The notes below the pieces were generated by a model. The model saw only the letters and a program-made list of their open reading frames with translations, had not been told where the DNA came from and searched no databases. 56,653 nucleotides of DNA from RXIX01 sp003989075 (lineage in GTDB: Bacteria > Pseudomonadota > Gammaproteobacteria > Competibacterales > Competibacteraceae), in assembly GCA_029780415.1 (NCBI GenBank), contig JAKOYN010000037.1, forward strand, positions 1-56,653, given 5' to 3'. Shown here one piece after another: positions 55,631-56,653 of this stretch; the stretch's first letter is position 1; the number at the start of each line of letters is the position of its first letter. Position numbers and translations under genes: made by a program.

Positions 55631-56596
55631 TCAGATGGCGTCGAGCGGGCTGAACACACCCTTGCCGCCACGATTGAGGACATGCGTGTAGATCATAGTG
55701 GTGCTGACGTCCTTGTGGCCCAGCAATTCCTGTACGGTGCGGATGTCGTAACCGGCCATCAGTAGATGGGTGGCGAAGCTGTGGCGCAGCGAATGACAGG
55801 AAGCGGGCTTGGCGATGCTGCTGGCGCGCACCGCACTCTTAAACGCGCGTTGCAAGGTTTGCTCATCAAGGTGGTGGCGGCGTTCGATATTGGAACGCGG
55901 GTCGATGGAGCGTTGCGAGGCGGGAAACACGTATTGCCAACCCCATTCCCGGCCAGCTTGGGGGTATTTGCGTTCCAAGGCGAATGGCAAGTAAACATTG
56001 CCAAAACCTTCCTGTAAGTCCTGCTCATGCAGAATCTTGACATCGGCTAGGTGGGTCTGGAACGGTCCCACCAGAGTATCCGGCAACATGGTCAGCCGGT
56101 CTTTCTGGCCCTTGCCATCCCGCACGGTGATTTGTCGATATTCAAAATCGAGATCTTTCACCCGCAGGCGGACGCATTCCATCAAGCGCAAACCGGCACC
56201 GTACAAGAGGTTAGCCATGAGGCGGTGGCGGCCTTCCAAGTGGGCGAGTACTGTGCGCACCTCGGTGGTAGTAAGGACGACCGGCAGGCGAGCAGGACGT
56301 TTGGCCCGTTCCACATCGTCCAGCCAGCCGATATTCTTTTCCAACACTTCCTTGTACAAAAACAGGATGGCGCTAAGCGCCTGATTCTGGGTAGAAGCGG
56401 CTACATTGCGCTCCACAGCCAAGTGGGACAGGAACTGCTCGACCTCCTGTTTACCCAGCTCTTGGGGGTGCCGCTTGTTATGGAACAGGATGTAGCGCCG
56501 GATCCAGTCGACGTAGGTTTGCTCGGTGCGGATGCTGTAGTGTTTGAGGCGGATTTTTGCACGAACCTGATCGAGCAACTTGGGCTTGACATTCAT
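55631..56596 (-). CDS. Integron integrase (IntI-type tyrosine recombinase)
   Basis: 321 residues. Catalytic set: Arg137 (GAGLRLME), His268-x-x-Arg271 (HSLRH), His294 (LLGHKDVSTT) and the nucleophile Tyr303 (IYTH). The insertion specific to IntI lies at about 205-240 (ALERKYPQAGREWGWQYVFPA), which ordinary XerC/D lack; IntI recombines attI with attC sites of gene cassettes. The 5' end faces the right edge; only 57 bp remain, so any cassette array is outside. No attI-like GTT site was seen in those 57 bp. It lies 19 bp before nth. Confidence 0.9.
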   Translation of the reverse strand: MNVKPKLLDQVRAKIRLKHYSIRTEQTYVDWIRRYILFHNKRHPQELGKQEVEQFLSHLAVERNVAASTQNQALSAILFLYKEVLEKNIGWLDDVERAKRPARLPVVLTTTEVRTVLAHLEGRHRLMANLLYGAGLRLMECVRLRVKDLDFEYRQITVRDGKGQKDRLTMLPDTLVGPFQTHLADVKILHEQDLQEGFGNVYLPFALERKYPQAGREWGWQYVFPASQRSIDPRSNIERRHHLDEQTLQRAFKSAVRASSIAKPASCHSLRHSFATHLLMAGYDIRTVQELLGHKDVSTTMIYTHVLNRGGKGVFSPLDAI

Positions 56597-56608
56597 GGCT
56601 ACTTTATG

Positions 56609-56637
56609 ATTATGTCTTTTTATGGCAGCCGTCTTAA
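56609..56637 (-). promoter_or_regulatory. Predicted promoter of the integrase gene
   Basis: Minus strand: TTAAGA (56632-56637, 4 of 6), 17-bp spacer, CATAAT (56609-56614, 5 of 6), ending 12 bp before the ATG at 56596. The leader would be very short and lacks a clear ribosome-binding site. Confidence 0.5.
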
Positions 56638-56653
56638 TCGTGTGACGGAAAGA

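Noticed and set aside
56597..56653. attI site next to the integrase
   Set aside because: No GTT-centred core site or paired weak sites visible in the 57 bp available; the region is too short to judge.

Overview
The window is a GC-rich (by eye roughly 60-65% GC), gene-dense chromosomal segment of a Gammaproteobacterium. Three things support this: a complete dcw (division and cell wall) cluster behind rnpB, the block argJ-secA-lpxC-ftsZ beside pilBCD-coaE-zapD-mutT, and a MurE with the DNPR motif (meso-diaminopimelate peptidoglycan). Genus cannot be fixed from the sequence; a member of the deep-branching, Chromatiales-like or related lineages would fit.

Layout. (1) 1-4.1 kb is an accessory region. 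A von Willebrand A lipoprotein (minus strand, cut by the window edge) is divergent from a two-gene plus-strand unit. That unit encodes a MotA/TolQ/ZorA-like four-helix membrane protein with a very long coiled-coil tail, and a single-helix, coiled-coil partner with an acidic residue near the start of its helix. This looks like an uncharacterised ion-driven stator/motor module and is the best candidate for a new system. (2) 4.1-7.1 kb holds a rearranged phosphate-associated locus: a degenerate 64-bp copy of part of a DUF839/PhoX-like gene, an IS200/IS605-like terminal hairpin, a cytochrome c-type lipoprotein gene that is probably 3'-truncated, and an intact DUF839/PhoX-like lipoprotein gene. (3) 7.3-13.1 kb is pilB-pilC-pilD-coaE-zapD, facing mutT-argJ. 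(4) 13-35.4 kb, all minus strand, is mutT, argJ, secA, lpxC, ftsZ, ftsA, ftsQ, ddl, murC, murG, ftsW, murD, mraY, murF, murE, ftsI, ftsL, rsmH, mraZ, read right to left from a strong promoter with a clear three-repeat MraZ operator. murB is missing from its usual place between murC and ddl. (5) 35.6-37.3 kb is rnpB, rsmI and divergent yraN. (6) 37.3-43 kb is metH with an overlapping DUF4239 gene, facing a polysaccharide deacetylase and an HTH regulator. (7) 43.3-50.6 kb is the transglutaminase/DUF2126, circularly permuted ATP-grasp and alpha-E gene set, with a methyltransferase gene inserted in it. (8) 50.8-54.4 kb is a fumarylacetoacetase-family gene, a flavodoxin-fold oxidoreductase, an actinobacterial-type glycogen synthase and a DUF2189 membrane protein. 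(9) 54.5-56.6 kb is DUF1841, nth and an integron-type integrase whose 5' end, where an attI site and cassettes would lie, points to the right edge.

Most of the window is conserved housekeeping sequence in tightly overlapping operons. The dcw genes form one assembly line for lipid II and the division septum, and secA and lpxC extend it to protein export and outer-membrane lipid A. The two ends (motor-like module with IS scar, and integron integrase) show clear signs of accessory gene flow.
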